A stretch of DNA of 64,000 nt from Acanthosepion lycidas (GCA_963932145.1 OZ010590.1:56141310-56205309), one strand, 5' to 3'; counted from the first letter of the stretch, positions 1 to 11,011 are shown. Translations and numbers: made by a program. The notes: a model not told the origin generated them from the sequence alone.

Positions 1-789
1 GTCAGATGATAGACAAAATAGTGAAGTCCATTTTGAGCCAAATGTAGGAATGAGTTATTGATTGAATTTTTTCTGGAGTTGCTGTTTGGACATCAAGCTA
101 GCTAGATGTGTTAGATTGCCTTTGTGCAAATGACAGTGGGGGGGCTCTTTTGAGAGTTGTCACATGTCAAAGGAAATGGACGTGTGAGATTTGAAAGCGG
201 TTTCCTAATATTTGGCGTAGTAACCCCTACTTAATAGATGTACCCGTCAATGTGGTTAATAAAATAATAGTTAAGTTAAAAGTTCTCTTTGTTGATGCTT
301 TTCGTTTCTGAACCCAAAGAACATTTCCCGATACTGACCAAGATAAGAAGAGGATTGGACTAAAATGACCAGCCATCACCAGCCAGACAAGCTGAGATCA
401 ACCAACCTCTCACCCCATTGAAGAGTATCCAACAATTTTACCAGTCTTTTTTTTTTTGGTTTTTCCATCATGATAATTTTGATCATAACAGAATACTATT
501 TGTCTGCTCATAACAATTGTAAATGTATTCACAAAGAGGCTAAGCCTTTGTTTACAGATAGAATGAGATACCTCATACCTTCTAACATGTTTGGCTCTCA
601 TGACTACTGGTGGCTCTGTAAGAATGTATTAAATAAGAGTAGGTCTTCAATCCCTCCTCTCTTCACTCAGTTTGATGTGTTAACTTCTTGACTTATCTGT
701 AGTATCGTTGCCTGTTTTTCCACTTAGAACTGAGTCCCAATTGAGTGATTTGCATATTACTAGATCCCCTCAAAATATGTGAACTTGAT
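1..789. other. unclassified, no gene recognised
   Basis: No convincing coding signal. Short ORFs lack any recognisable motif. Around 230-290 there is a TTAATAAAATAATAG stretch that could be a polyadenylation signal of a decayed retroelement; this is only a guess. Confidence 0.4.
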
Positions 790-1245
790 GATATCCTTGC
801 AATAATCTTTAAGAAATGTTCCCAAGCTGGATCCTGTACTCTCTAAACTCTACAATAATTGCCTCGCTGCTTCTTGCTTTCTTGCTTGTTGGAAATCCTC
901 TTCTGCCATTCCTGTCTTTAAGAACTCACACTAACCAAAGGTAAGAATGTTGAAGCTTGGGTTGTTGCTTTAGAGATCTTTAAGGCATTTGACAAGATTT
1001 GGCATATTGGCCTTCTTCACAAGTTGGAAGGTTATGATATTTCTGGATTAATTTTTGAACTGATTCAGTCTTTCTTATCGAATCACAAAATAAAAGTTGA
1101 CTTGAATGGCCACTCCTCTAGAGCTTTTTACATTAATGCAGGCATTGCCTAGGGCTCTATCTGTGAATTCACCTTGTTCCTAATTTTCATCAAGGACCTT
1201 CTTGATGGCATCAGTTCTTCTAAACTTGTCTTCATTCTGATCTTC
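790..1245 (+). mobile_element. jockey/CR1-like LINE reverse transcriptase fragment
   Basis: Translated in pieces it shows LDPVLSKLYNNCLAASCF, then after a jump EIFKAFDKIWHIGLLHKL, SFLSNHKIKVDLNGHSS, INAGIA-stop-GSI and LFLIFIKDL. These are the order and spacing of the RT palm motifs of jockey/CR1-type non-LTR retrotransposons (F-D-K-W-H carries the first catalytic Asp; the PQGS box has become a stop plus GS). The text jumps from the pre-RT segment to the palm near 925-940, so it is internally deleted as well as frameshifted. 1246-1635 follows with no recognisable domain. Confidence 0.7.
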
Positions 1246-1635
1246 CAACTTTTATATCGGATTTGTGCAAACTACCTCTATAGTTTCTTTACTAATATGT
1301 TTCCTTTCTACATCAGAAGTACACATGCTTTCCTCCCTTTCAGGTTTGTCCTCCTCCATCTCGACTTCTTTGTTGTCAGTTCTAGGTCTTATTTGATGAG
1401 AATGAACCAATAAATTCTGTCCACTTGTTGCTATTATAGTTCTATTATGTCTCTTTTGTGCAATAAAGTTAGGTTATTCAGGATTCTCTGTCTTTTTTTT
1501 GTACCACATTTTTTCATTTGTTAAATAGGACATTGTTATAGAAAATATAATTTGTCTTCCTATCGATACAAAAAGACTTTGCATTCTACCAGTGCATGGA
1601 ATAGTTCTATAACTCAATAATAGTCTTGGTAGGTA

Positions 1636-1702
1636 TTAGGTTGGTGCAAAAATAATGTCGTTTTCTCACATAAAGTTGAACGTTAAAAAACAACATTATT
1701 TT
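1636..1702 (+). mobile_element. mariner MITE, 3'-truncated copy
   Basis: Begins TTAGGTTGGTGCAAAAATAA after a TA and contains the second arm up to AACATTATTTTT, where the expected GCACCAACCTAA end is missing. Same family as the 80-bp copies at 7548 and 41003. It is followed at once by a 21-bp near-palindrome at 1703-1723. Confidence 0.75.
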
Positions 1703-1739
1703 TAGATAGTTATAATAACTATCTATGGTGTCTCTGCAA

Positions 1740-2190
1740 TACCTTCAATCCATTTTTCACAGCCTGCACCATTTGATTGTGGGTGATATGATGGTTGTTT
1801 TATAAGGAAGGGATCCTATCTGTTTTAACCCAAAGTTTCATCACAAAACTCTGGTGCATTAACAGATGCTAACATTTTTGATGCCCCATTTCTGGAAAAT
1901 ATTGCTCAAAATATTTGCTTTAGCATGGCTGCCTGAACGTTAACCACTTCAGGCCATCCAAAGCTGGAGTCAACAAAAAATAAAAATAGTCCTATGCTTT
2001 TGATATGTGCATGATCCATATGAATGTGGATACATGGCTCTTCTTTTTTCTTTTTTAGGCTATAAATTTATCTTGGTTCGGTGAAAGTTTATTTCCCTAC
2101 ATTTTGGGCATTTTCATACATGTTCTTCTACGCCACATGGATACACAAGCCACCAAATTTAATCATTTCTATGTTGCTTTTATTCCACAA
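1740..2190 (-). pseudogene. gypsy integrase core, broken
   Basis: Minus-strand pieces HMDHAHIKSIGLFLFFVDSS, SHAKANILSNIFQKWG and NAPEFCDETLG, then PYKTTIISPTI and MVQAVKNG-like text, follow the D,D-35-E retroviral-type integrase core. The second Asp position reads VNAPEFC rather than a D-N-A/G motif. Frameshifts separate the pieces. Confidence 0.7.
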
Positions 2191-2449
2191 TGAACACCAT
2201 ATACACTTTTTATTTTTTTAATTATTTTTTTAATTTTTTAATTTTCTCCCATAGTATTAAAACATTTCCATTGCACATAAGACCCTTCTCTATAGTTAAC
2301 CTGTGCCTTATCTCTTATAGGATCTCTCTGTCCTAGAACTATCACTTTGTTTCTTTTTATTCTACATGCAATCTTGCTTAATACAGGATCTTGTACAGTT
2401 TTAAATACAAGGCAATCTAAGGTTAATACATCTATTTCAATCTTCTGAA

Positions 2450-2930
2450 TTGCCTGATCTTTTTACTGTTAGCACCAATACATATATCTTGATAGATGAT
2501 CATATTTTTAACATTACCAGTTAGTACATTTTCAATGACTCTTTGAAAAATAGCACTTGCTGTTTTTAGACTATAATGATTACAGTTTCATCTGACTAAG
2601 AATTTTGGACAGTTAATAATAGTGACCTCTTCAAATTTTTCATTGATTTTTATCTGGTTATAGGCAGAGTTGAGGTCAATTTTAGCAAAGCATTTAATTC
2701 CCAACAACTCATGAATATCAGTTTCAATGTTAGGAATAGGGAACAGATCAGAGAATATTTTGTGGTTTACTCCTATTTTGTAATCTACATATATTCTTAA
2801 ATCTCCATCCGTTTTTCATAAAACAACGATGGATGAGGCCCAATTACCACTAGGGGAAGCATGTTCTAAAATTCCTTGCTCCACCATTGTTTTCAGTTTA
2901 ACAACTATTAAAGGTAGGGCAGTCTGTGAG
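2450..2930 (-). pseudogene. gypsy reverse transcriptase domain, broken
   Basis: Minus-strand pieces include KTMVEQGILEHASPSGNWAS, DGDLRIYVDYKIGVN, FAKIDLNSAYNQI and NMIIYQDICIGA. These match RT palm motifs of Ty3/gypsy. The catalytic box reads YQDIC where YxDD is expected, so one of the two catalytic aspartates is gone; with an in-frame stop before the DGDLR motif this copy cannot be active. Confidence 0.8.
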
Positions 2931-3705
2931 ACTCAAAGAATGTTGACTATTTTCTTTTAACTAAATACTCACTTTGTTTACTTTTAACATCCCTGTGTCA
3001 TTACTTTTCAACTTCACACTATTAATTAATTTGGTTGTACAACTTTCAAGAGATTTATTCTCATGAGTCTATGATTTTTTTTTTTTTCACATTTCACTAC
3101 CATGATGGGAATATTTTGAAGTGTATGTCAGTCTCAAAATTTCCTTCAAAACAACCTAACATTTTTATGAAAGAGCCATAGAACTGTCTTTGTTTAAATC
3201 AACTTTAATTTGGGTTTGAATTTATTGGGATTAGGGTAGCACCACTCCCAGTATCTACTTCCATGAGAAAGGTTATACAATTTAATTTTTATCTCTGGCA
3301 TGTTTCTCTTTATGTCTTTCCATCTTAAATACATCTGTATTTTCTTGAAGGGGTTTTAAATTTTCTTCCCTTTCTATTTTCTTTTTATGCTTGCAAACCA
3401 ACTAGAAATGGATTTCTTTTCCCAATTCCAGCATGCTTGTCCTAAATCTGGACATTTTTTCTTGTCCAGTTCATGATTTTTATCACAGTATTTAATTCAG
3501 ACAAGGTAATTTGATATGCTGCATGCTTCTGCTTTATTCTTGGATATATTTTTAAATCTAATTTTTGCAGAAACTCTGTAGATGCATCTAAGGATGTTTT
3601 AGTGATTTTGTTTTTGTATGAAGCATCACACATACCTCTTCAATTAATCTGAACTGTATCAACTGATCATCAGTGGTCATTTCTCCAGTGCCAAGTTTTT
3701 CAAAC

Positions 3706-4023
3706 TCAAAAAATCTGGAAGCCTCCAACTATGTTAGAGATTCTATTGTTGTGCTGTTTTCTAATCTGTGAAATAGAATTTCTCCCTCTGTACCAAGTGA
3801 CAACTGATGTATTAGTAGTCACTTCACTGTATGCAAAATAAGGCAAGTTCATTTTACCTGTGTCACTACAAAGTGTAACCACATCTGGCAACAAGGCCTC
3901 CCCTCGGGATGTTTTGAGGAGCATGGAACCACCTCTTAATTGTTGTTGTTCACAGGTCCACCCTGACCTAGGGTGGTAGCACTTGTTAGGGTCCCAGGTA
4001 TAGGAAAATAGTGAACCCCTCAA
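3706..4023 (-). other. 105-codon ORF in a repeat, function unknown
   Basis: An open frame upstream of the gypsy gag remnant on the same strand. No domain recognised. Part of it (LRGGSMLLKTSRGEALLPD) shares DNA text with 15850-15900 (TTTTGAGGAGCATGGAAC in both), so it is a dispersed repeat and not a host gene. It may be the 5' part of a gypsy-like element, but that is unproven. 4030-5200 has no recognisable gene or repeat apart from the (AT)n tract. Confidence 0.35.
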
Positions 4024-4370
4024 ACTGGGATCAAAACACTATTGAAGTATAAAAAATACCAGCAATAGATTTCAATAGAAAAAAAAAATAAGCAAAGGTC
4101 ACAAGAAAATTAACTTTCAGCATGAAATGACCCATAAGGAATTGATATGTCATTAAACAAATAAGCCAACCATTAAAGTGCTATATTTTTCACATTCTCT
4201 AACAATCAGTGACCTCTTTGCATCTTAGTGGCTTTATTGCTTTGCTTGGGGTGAAATGAGTAAACAAAAATAGTTGTTGCAAAATAAAATCCTTACATTC
4301 GCCTTGAAAAATTCCATCAGTGGGTGAAACATGTCAGTAAAGAAAAAGTTTTCCTTTTGTCTTTATCCAT

Positions 4371-4398
4371 GTATTTTTGTGTGTGTATGTGTGTATAC

Positions 4399-4424
<26 letters not shown>
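4371..4424. repeat. (GT)n/(AT)n microsatellite
   Basis: A GTGTGTATGT stretch passes into about 30 bases of alternating AT. Confidence 0.95.
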
Positions 4425-4429
<5 letters not shown>

Positions 4430-5241
4430 AGACTGACTCCATTAATAAAAACAGTTTGAAGTAGTTTTTTCCATTTTGTCATTCAGTTACACATGTATAT
4501 TATAATTTCTTATTTTAAACCTAAATTATAAATATTTTTCTGAAAGATAAGTATTCATAGAGGAAGTTATTGTTTTATAATTATATTTTTATTTTATGCC
4601 TTAAAGTTGCTTTAGGCTCTAACGATTTTTTGCTTTATGTTTATAGAAACATAAACTTGTAATGGCTGGCACACACCTTATATTTTGACTCCATTGCCTT
4701 TTGTTCATACTTTCTAAATTTCCTCATGATCCAGCTGTTCTCTCCCTATCCAGGTTTTGCCCTTTAATAAAATTTCCGATCACATCAGAGTATGGATCAC
4801 ACAGCAGCTTGATCATGCAAACATGCAGAATGTGTCCAACAATCAATCAACCCCCTCCCCAAAGCTCCGGAGCTACCTAGAACTTACTGCTAAACAATAA
4901 CCCCAACATTGGTTGATGTTACCATTCTCTGTTGTCATCTCTCTTTCCTGGTAGATATGAAAGATCTTTGGCTCAGTTATGCAAACTTTGCCACCTGTGT
5001 CTTCCCTTGAACAACTTGAGATGCATAAAATCAATGTTCTGACCTGTCTACCTTTGTCCATATCCACAAGGTGTACACTGGTCCCTTTCAAGGAAATCTT
5101 CTCCTTTCTTTTCTTTTCCCCATTTCTCATTGGCTAAGCACTTGTGCAGCTGCCTACCTGTCTTATCTCCTTGCAGGCCATAACCAGAAAGTTTAACATC
5201 TTTGAATTTTGATAGCCTTGCTGTTGGCATCATATCACTCA

Positions 5242-5242
5242 A

Positions 5243-5273
<31 letters not shown>

Positions 5274-5275
5274 CA
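5242..5275. repeat. (AT)n microsatellite
   Basis: Alternating AT ending in ATACATACATGC. Confidence 0.95.
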
Positions 5276-5355
5276 TGCATACGTAAAAGAATGAAGAATA
5301 AAATTGCAATGTCCAAAACATTAATTTAAAACAGTGCTCAAATAAGAAATATTTG

Positions 5356-5529
5356 TTATACACCATTACATTAGAACATGTAAGTAACCACTACAAAATT
5401 GTACATTTTGTTTCAATGTTTAATAAAACATCTCATCAGGTAGTTAACAATGATAGTACTAAACGATCTTATTCAAAATTGCAATTTATGAAACATCACT
5501 TCATTTTTACATGTTCTAATGTAACAGTG

Positions 5530-5570
<41 letters not shown>
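5356..5570. repeat. short inverted repeat with adjacent (AT)n tract
   Basis: Arms 5356-5383 and 5507-5534 are inverted copies (26 of 28 positions by eye) separated by 123 bp, and an (AT)n run of about 35 bases starts at the outer end of the right arm (5533-5570). Could be a small foldback element; no transposase. Confidence 0.65.
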
Positions 5571-5574
<4 letters not shown>

Positions 5575-6149
5575 CCTTCACAAAAATACATAATGTTTTT
5601 GGTGAAACTTTCAATTTAGCTTTAACTGAAACCTAAAAGATTGAATTTACTATTTCCAGTCAGCAAAATACTTGTGTATTTCAAACAGAAATTACATTGA
5701 TTGGCATCAATTTTTATTTTTCTTTAGTCGGCCATTTTTGAGACATTTATAAACACAAGTTAGTTCCTCGTTTTAAAAATCTTACAAAAATAAAATATAC
5801 TTTTCTGAAACTTTATTTGAGAAAGATTAAATGATTTAAAGGGTACTTAATCTAAATTGAAACAAATATTTTTTACCTTAAAGTTAAAATATCACAGAAA
5901 TGCATTTTTTAACTTAGTGGTAGCTGTGTTTATAACCTGACAGTAGCTGATTTGATATGTTGACAACCTCATGTCTGGTCTAATGTTGTTCTACAAAGAC
6001 TTTATCTCTTAAAACATAATTTAAGAAAATGACATGAGCTATTTATTATAATTTTAAGTTCTCAGTAATCTTAAAAATTTAGGAAAATATTTTCTGTAAT
6101 CCAATCTATCTATCTATCTACTATCTATATTTCTCTTGTCTGTCTGTGT

Positions 6150-6910
6150 GTCTGTCGTGGGTGTTGTTACCTCGCTCAGGCCGCATTTCTCACCCGATTT
6201 CGATGCGGTTTTCACCACAAGTTTGCAAATGGCTGCTGTAAGAACATGACGGAGGTTGATTTTTGAGTTCGGTCTCAGGTTCTGAAAAAATCGATAATCG
6301 AAAAAATCTGCTTACAGAAGGAATGATCACATTTCAACCAAATTTGACACCCTCTTAGAGTCTATCATTAGAAATGTTATCCAGAAGTTTCATGGCCACT
6401 GACCCCTCAACAGCGCTGAAAATCGATATAACTCAAAAACCGATAAGCTCAGATTGCACCTGAACTGCATGTCGGTTTTTAGCGAAAACCGACCGGATTT
6501 ATGAGGAGGCCATTGGGAGTCACCATGTGAAGTTTCAACTGAGCGCTCCCCAAATTGAGTGCAAATTGACAATCGGTCAACCCTTAAAAATATTTTTTCC
6601 AGTTGGGTATTTCCTAAATACAGGTCAGTGTGTGCAGTGGAGTGGAAGAAAACATTTGACCTCAAATTCTGGGATGGGATTGAAATTCGGCTTTTTTATC
6701 CCTGCTACCAGTTCTGACTTTGAGCCACAAATGACATATTCGACTTTGTCAACACTATTGCTTTAATCGTAGTAGCATCAGCACGGCAAAGGGAACTCCT
6801 TTAAAGGCAAGGAAGGGCAAAAATATTTTAAGCCAAGTGATAGCGATTGCTCTATGAGTCATACAATTTTTTAATCAAGCACGGGCAACGCCAGGCCACG
6901 CTGCTAGTGT
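6150..6910 (+). mobile_element. putative non-autonomous Helitron-like element
   Basis: A block of clearly higher GC and CpG content than its surroundings, beginning after (TATC)n and TCTGTCTGTGTGTCTGTC. It ends GGCAACGCCAGGCCACGC then TGCTAGT. A CTAGT terminus with a GC-rich stretch just inside fits the CTRRT rule for Helitron 3' ends. The stretch contains no long ORF and no Rep/helicase. The 5' boundary is uncertain and the base after CTAGT is G, not the T usual for Helitron targets, so the class is tentative. Confidence 0.4.
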
Positions 6911-7479
6911 TTTATAAAATTTTAGAAATGTTGACTTTAAATTTATTATAGTCATTTCTCTTATTTTCTGCTAATGTTGTGCATGATCACCCATACTTAC
7001 AAAAATGTGTACATTTACATACACATCAAAAAATTCAAAATTTTTTTATTAATGTTGGTGTTTGAGTATTTGTATAAAGCTTTTCCATTTATGATTAGTA
7101 AATTTAGTTTTCACTTAATAACAATATCATCAAAACTCCTGAAATTAATACAGAACTTTAAAAAATTTAAAACTTAAATTTTTTTAATCAAAATTTAAAA
7201 AAATTAAAACAATTCTCATAAAAATTCATTAAATTATTTTTCTTAAGGCAATAGTGTCCTTAATATATCTCATTTATAAAAGCAATTAAAAGCTTTTAAT
7301 ATAATAGTTTTATTTCATTTTTGATTTTACGATTCATAGCAGATTTTTGGTAAATCATGTTACTGTTTGATGAAAACAAATTGATGATTTAAATTTTCCA
7401 AGGAGTTCTACTTTTAACTAATATAAATATGAATGAAGTTCCTTAAATTTTAATGTCTCAAAATTTCATAAAATTAAGT

Positions 7480-7852
7480 GGTTTGTAACAGATGTAAAAA
7501 AAAATATTTTTACAAAGATTTTCTAAAAAAGACATATTTCAAAAATATTAGGTTGGTGCAAAAATAATATCGGTTTTTGACGTTAGAAAATACGTCAAAA
7601 AACGATATTATTTTTGCACCAACCTAATAATTTCATTCATTTATGAATAAGTCATGAAAATTTCATTAAAATCTGACATTGGATTTTTGCAAGAATTTTC
7701 AAAAATATTGTGTTTCTTACCACAAAAAGATGTTAAATTTCCCATAGTAATATCTGGCCCACTGCTGATGCAAAAAAAAAACAAGATTTTTAATAAAAAT
7801 TTCAAATGTGCTAGAAAGGATTAAAATATTTAATAAAATAATCAAAAAATAT
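7480..7852 (+). repeat. AT-rich dispersed repeat, copy 1
   Basis: Alignable by eye with 20960-21250: shared blocks include GAAAATTTCATTAAAATC-like text, ACTGCTGATGCAAA versus CCGCTGATACAAA, and the poly-A/T block after it. The copy is interrupted by a mariner MITE (7548-7627) and cut off by a SINE at 7853. No coding content; family unknown. Confidence 0.6.
7548..7627 (+). mobile_element. 80-bp mariner MITE, complete
   Basis: Starts TTAGGTTGGTGCAAAAATAA and ends with its reverse complement, flanked by TA on both sides (7546-7547, 7628-7629), the mariner/Tc1 target. The whole element is almost one palindrome with arms of about 36 bases and one mismatch. Size and ends are very close to the human MADE1 MITE derived from Hsmar1 (known family). 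Confidence 0.92.
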
Positions 7853-8155
7853 CTCCTCAAGGACACGTGGCACAGTGGATAAAGGCATTAGTTAAATCCA
7901 GTGACAGGACCCAAAGAGTGTGAGTTCAATACCTGGTTAAGGTGGTGGAGAACTTTCAGAGGGGAATTAGCAGGAGATAACTGATAACTGACATCCATTA
8001 GACATGGCACTAGAACAGTCTACCAGTGAGTGAAATAAAGGGCTCAGTTCGACATTCCAACCACCTGAAGAAGGCCAGAGTATACAATGGCCAAAATGTT
8101 GTGATAAATATGGCAACAAAGATGAGGAGAATAGTCTAAATAATGAAAATATTGT
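7853..8155 (+). mobile_element. tRNA-derived SINE, family A
   Basis: Begins near CCTCAAGGACACGTGGCACA. GTGGCACAGTGGATAAAG resembles a pol III A box and GTGAGTTCAATACCTGG a B box. The 3' half carries GGCAACAAAGATGAGGA and AATAGTCTAAATAATG. Other copies: 17028 (-), 36805 (-), 42791 (inverted dimer), 37830 (variant) and fragments at 22240 and 62414. Confidence 0.85.
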
Positions 8156-8779
8156 ATCACTTTTTAAATATTGAAATTGGTGTTTTTTTATATACAAGAT
8201 GGAACATGATCTTTGTTATGGGATAAATATTCATTATTCATTTCAGGAAGTTTTTATTCAGTATAAAATTATAAAGGCAACATTTAAATGTTGCCACAGA
8301 CAAAATTATCCATATTTCTTAAATTTATTTTATTTATTAATATATATGTAAATCTTGTTAGGGAGAGGTAAGTGTATCAGGTTGTATATGTGAGATGTAA
8401 ATTTTTAAAAGAACTTAAGTCTTCCCTAATGAACATGCAGACTGTTCACTTTAAGCCTGTCATCAAGATGGCGGTGGTGAAATGTTTCTTTATGGATTTA
8501 AAATAAGGAATTGTAAACACTTACAGTGTGTTTTGAATTTGCAGCTAAGCTGCTTTTAGTACTCCAGTCAACTGTACTGCATATCATTGAAAAATATTGT
8601 GAGACAAAAACCACGAAGAAGTCATAAATGTAGACTCTCTCTTTAACTGTAAAGAAATCTGTCTGAATGCAAGAAGAATCCTAATGCTTATGGTGAAATT
8701 AGTTGTTAGGAATCATTCAGCATTCATTGACTGAATAATTAGAATTACTGTTGGTTGAAATTTAAAATTTCTTAAAATA

Positions 8780-9640
8780 ATTTTTCAGGAAAATAGGTTC
8801 CTCAAGCTCATTGTTGTCACTCTTTCTGGTATTGGTGGTAGACTCCTTCCTAATTTTTAGTTTAATATATTGTGGAATGTCAATATCTTGATTATGTCAT
8901 TATTTTCTCTTAGAATTACATGTGCTATATATTTTAGTTGTTGTTGCTGTTGAAAGTCTTTGAATGATATGGTTTTTGCTAATCAATCTTATTCTGTAAT
9001 GCCAGTCTGTGTGATCGAATGAAGGTCTTAAAGAAGACCTGCAGGGTCCATTTGCTTGAAATCATTTTTAATTATTGATATGAGAGAATAGTTGTATATA
9101 GCTGTAGAGTAATTGGACATGGTTAAATGTATTTGGCAGAAATGCCTAACAAACAATTGACAAAGATTGCAATAAAAAGAAAAAGAACAGGGCAAAAATA
9201 ATATTTAGCAAGCAAACACTATCTGCAAGGCAAGAAAGAACAGAACTAAGTTTAATGAGACCAAGAAGGCTACTTAAGAATATGACTAGTGTTTTTAGAT
9301 TAATGTTTTGATTTTGTAGCAATTTGCACTATTGGTCAAAAACTACCTCTAGCATTGCTTATTCTATGTTCAATTTCCTTTTTTCTTATACTAAATTTGC
9401 TATAACTGACCAATACACTGACATATATGCTAAAATGTTTGGTATTTACTAATTCAAAACCCTGAATTTTTATGATGGATTCAAGGTATGTCATAAGAGC
9501 TTCCAATTTTAGATCATACTTTCTGTTTTGAAAGGTTTTGTAAAGAATGTTATTTTTTTTTTTTGTTTTCGTTCAAGATCATTCTTATCCAAACTATGAA
9601 TATATCATCAGCATAATCTTGTTCATCATCAATTCATTGG
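8780..9640 (+). repeat. dispersed unclassified repeat R1, copy 1
   Basis: Collinear with 28780-29480: both start near TTTTCAGGAAAATAG, share TCTATGTTCAATTTCC, GATGGATTCAAGGTA and TTCAAGATCATTC in the same order. A segment of about 140 bp around 9110-9245, absent from the other copy, is shared instead with 22905-23016. No ORF; possibly a non-coding part of a retroelement. 9640-10630 beyond it shows no recognised feature. Confidence 0.6.
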
Positions 9641-10630
9641 CGTCGAGAACAAGAACACTGCTTTCTATTAGTGTATTCATTTGGAATGTGGTGTTAAATG
9701 GTTAAATTAAATGCTAAAATTGTGATGAAAGAAATTTTTAATTTGTCAAACAGTGGAGTAAATGTATTATGTTGCAGAGAAAGTGGTCAATAAACATGTT
9801 CTCTGTTGTTACTGCCACACATGATAATGATTCTAAATGTACTTATATAAAATTGGCTCAAAGACAACACAGTCAATGTTTTACTTTAGCTTGCAATGAG
9901 TCTGGACTTCAATTCAGTGGAAAAATTTCTGTCAAGAACTTGAAGACAACCTTCAAATTTAGTAGAGTTAGTGATTTGTTTCAAAGAATGGAACAAAATT
10001 TGTAGTAGATTAGTTACTAACAACAGAAAATGTTTACTTCAAGTTATTGGCCCAGGAGGCTATGCCACTGCCCATTAGCAAAAGCTTATGGATAATTTTG
10101 TTCTTGTCTATTTTGTTTCTGTTATATTTATAATGTTACTGTATTGATTATAGATTATAGATTATGAGTATTTATGCAAAACCTAAGATTATATTTCAAA
10201 TCTCATATATAAAAAATATTTGTTTCAATATTTGAAAACTTAACTATATTATTTTAAATGAAATTGATTGTGCTATACAGATAATGTTCCACTTCACTGC
10301 ATGTATATATGTATAACTCACATCAGGGAGAAGGAAAACTCATTTTAACAAAAACTTTTCAAGTCCTCACTGATCCCCTTCATCAGCTCATTTCAGAGTG
10401 GTTAAAATCTGCAACAATAAAACATGCAAACTCTTTAGTTATTCTTGTCAGGGCTCTTTTGTCATTGGACATCAGATTTCGGAAGAGAGAACAGTGTCAT
10501 ACACATGTGTAACATTGCTATCAATATGTATAGATATCTCTCTTCAAATCCCTGCAGTTTCAGACGATTGTTAATGTGTACAACTGCAGGAGAAACATGA
10601 AAATTCTTCACTAAATTTCTGACAATCAAG

Positions 10631-11011
10631 ATTGATTTTTTTTTATAGCTTATCAACCTTTTGCAGATTATTTAAAATGAGAATATATGTTGAGATTGAA
10701 AGAATTTTTTTGAGATAATAATGAGTTAATGATACAAGTCCTACTAATTAACCCATAGCTGGAAGGAGAAGAGGTGCATTCATACCTTCCCCAGTGGTAT
10801 TTGCACATAGTGAATATAATGAACCTGACTGGAATTGGAACATGGCTCTCCAATTTCCAATTCTGAGCCTTTATCATTACATCGCTTACACATCTAAGTT
10901 TATAGCACCTGATATTCCTGAGGGTCACCCATCTAGGTACTGACCAGGCTTGACATTGCTTAACTGGTGATTGTATTAGAACTGGTGTTTCAATGTGATA
11001 TAGTCATAAGC
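10631..11011 (-). mobile_element. 5S rRNA-tRNA chimeric SINE, full-length copy
   Basis: On the minus strand the first 115 bases (11011 down to 10897) are a recognisable 5S rRNA: they begin GCTTATGACTATATCACATT, contain CAATCACCAGTTAAGCAATG and GGTCAGTACCTAGATGGGTG, and end TATCAGGTGCTATAAACTT. A tRNA-like part follows (GTAATGATAAAGG A-box-like, GTTCCAATTCCAGTC B-box-like), then ACCCTATGGGTTAATTAG-type text and an AT-rich tail with AATAATCTGCAAAAGGTTGA-like bases. Three-part structure is seen; SINE status is inferred from dispersed copies with the same order. Confidence 0.85.

Larger units (their letters stand above)
1740..3640 (-). mobile_element. decayed Ty3/gypsy gag-pol remnant
   Basis: Reading the minus strand gives the canonical order: a Gag C-terminal part (3442-3633), an aspartic protease motif EVDTGSGATLIP (about 3215-3255), reverse transcriptase (about 2450-2930), a polyprotein linker (about 2260-2440) and an integrase core (about 1740-2190). 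Multiple stops and frameshifts; no LTRs identified at either side. The gag-pr-rt-in order is that of Ty3/gypsy, not Ty1/copia. Confidence 0.8.

Noticed and set aside
6390-6766. Two overlapping ORFs (91 and 79 codons) in the GC-richer block
   Set aside because: Opposite-strand shadows of each other inside a Helitron-like repeat, no motif.
7859-7940. tRNA gene at the SINE A head
   Set aside because: A- and B-box-like motifs are present but no cloverleaf acceptor pairing is evident and the sequence recurs as part of a 300-bp SINE.
9769-10005. 78-codon ORF with varied composition (TYIKLAQRQHSQCF...)
   Set aside because: Looks less repetitive than most, but no splice sites or family recognised; not called without transcript evidence.
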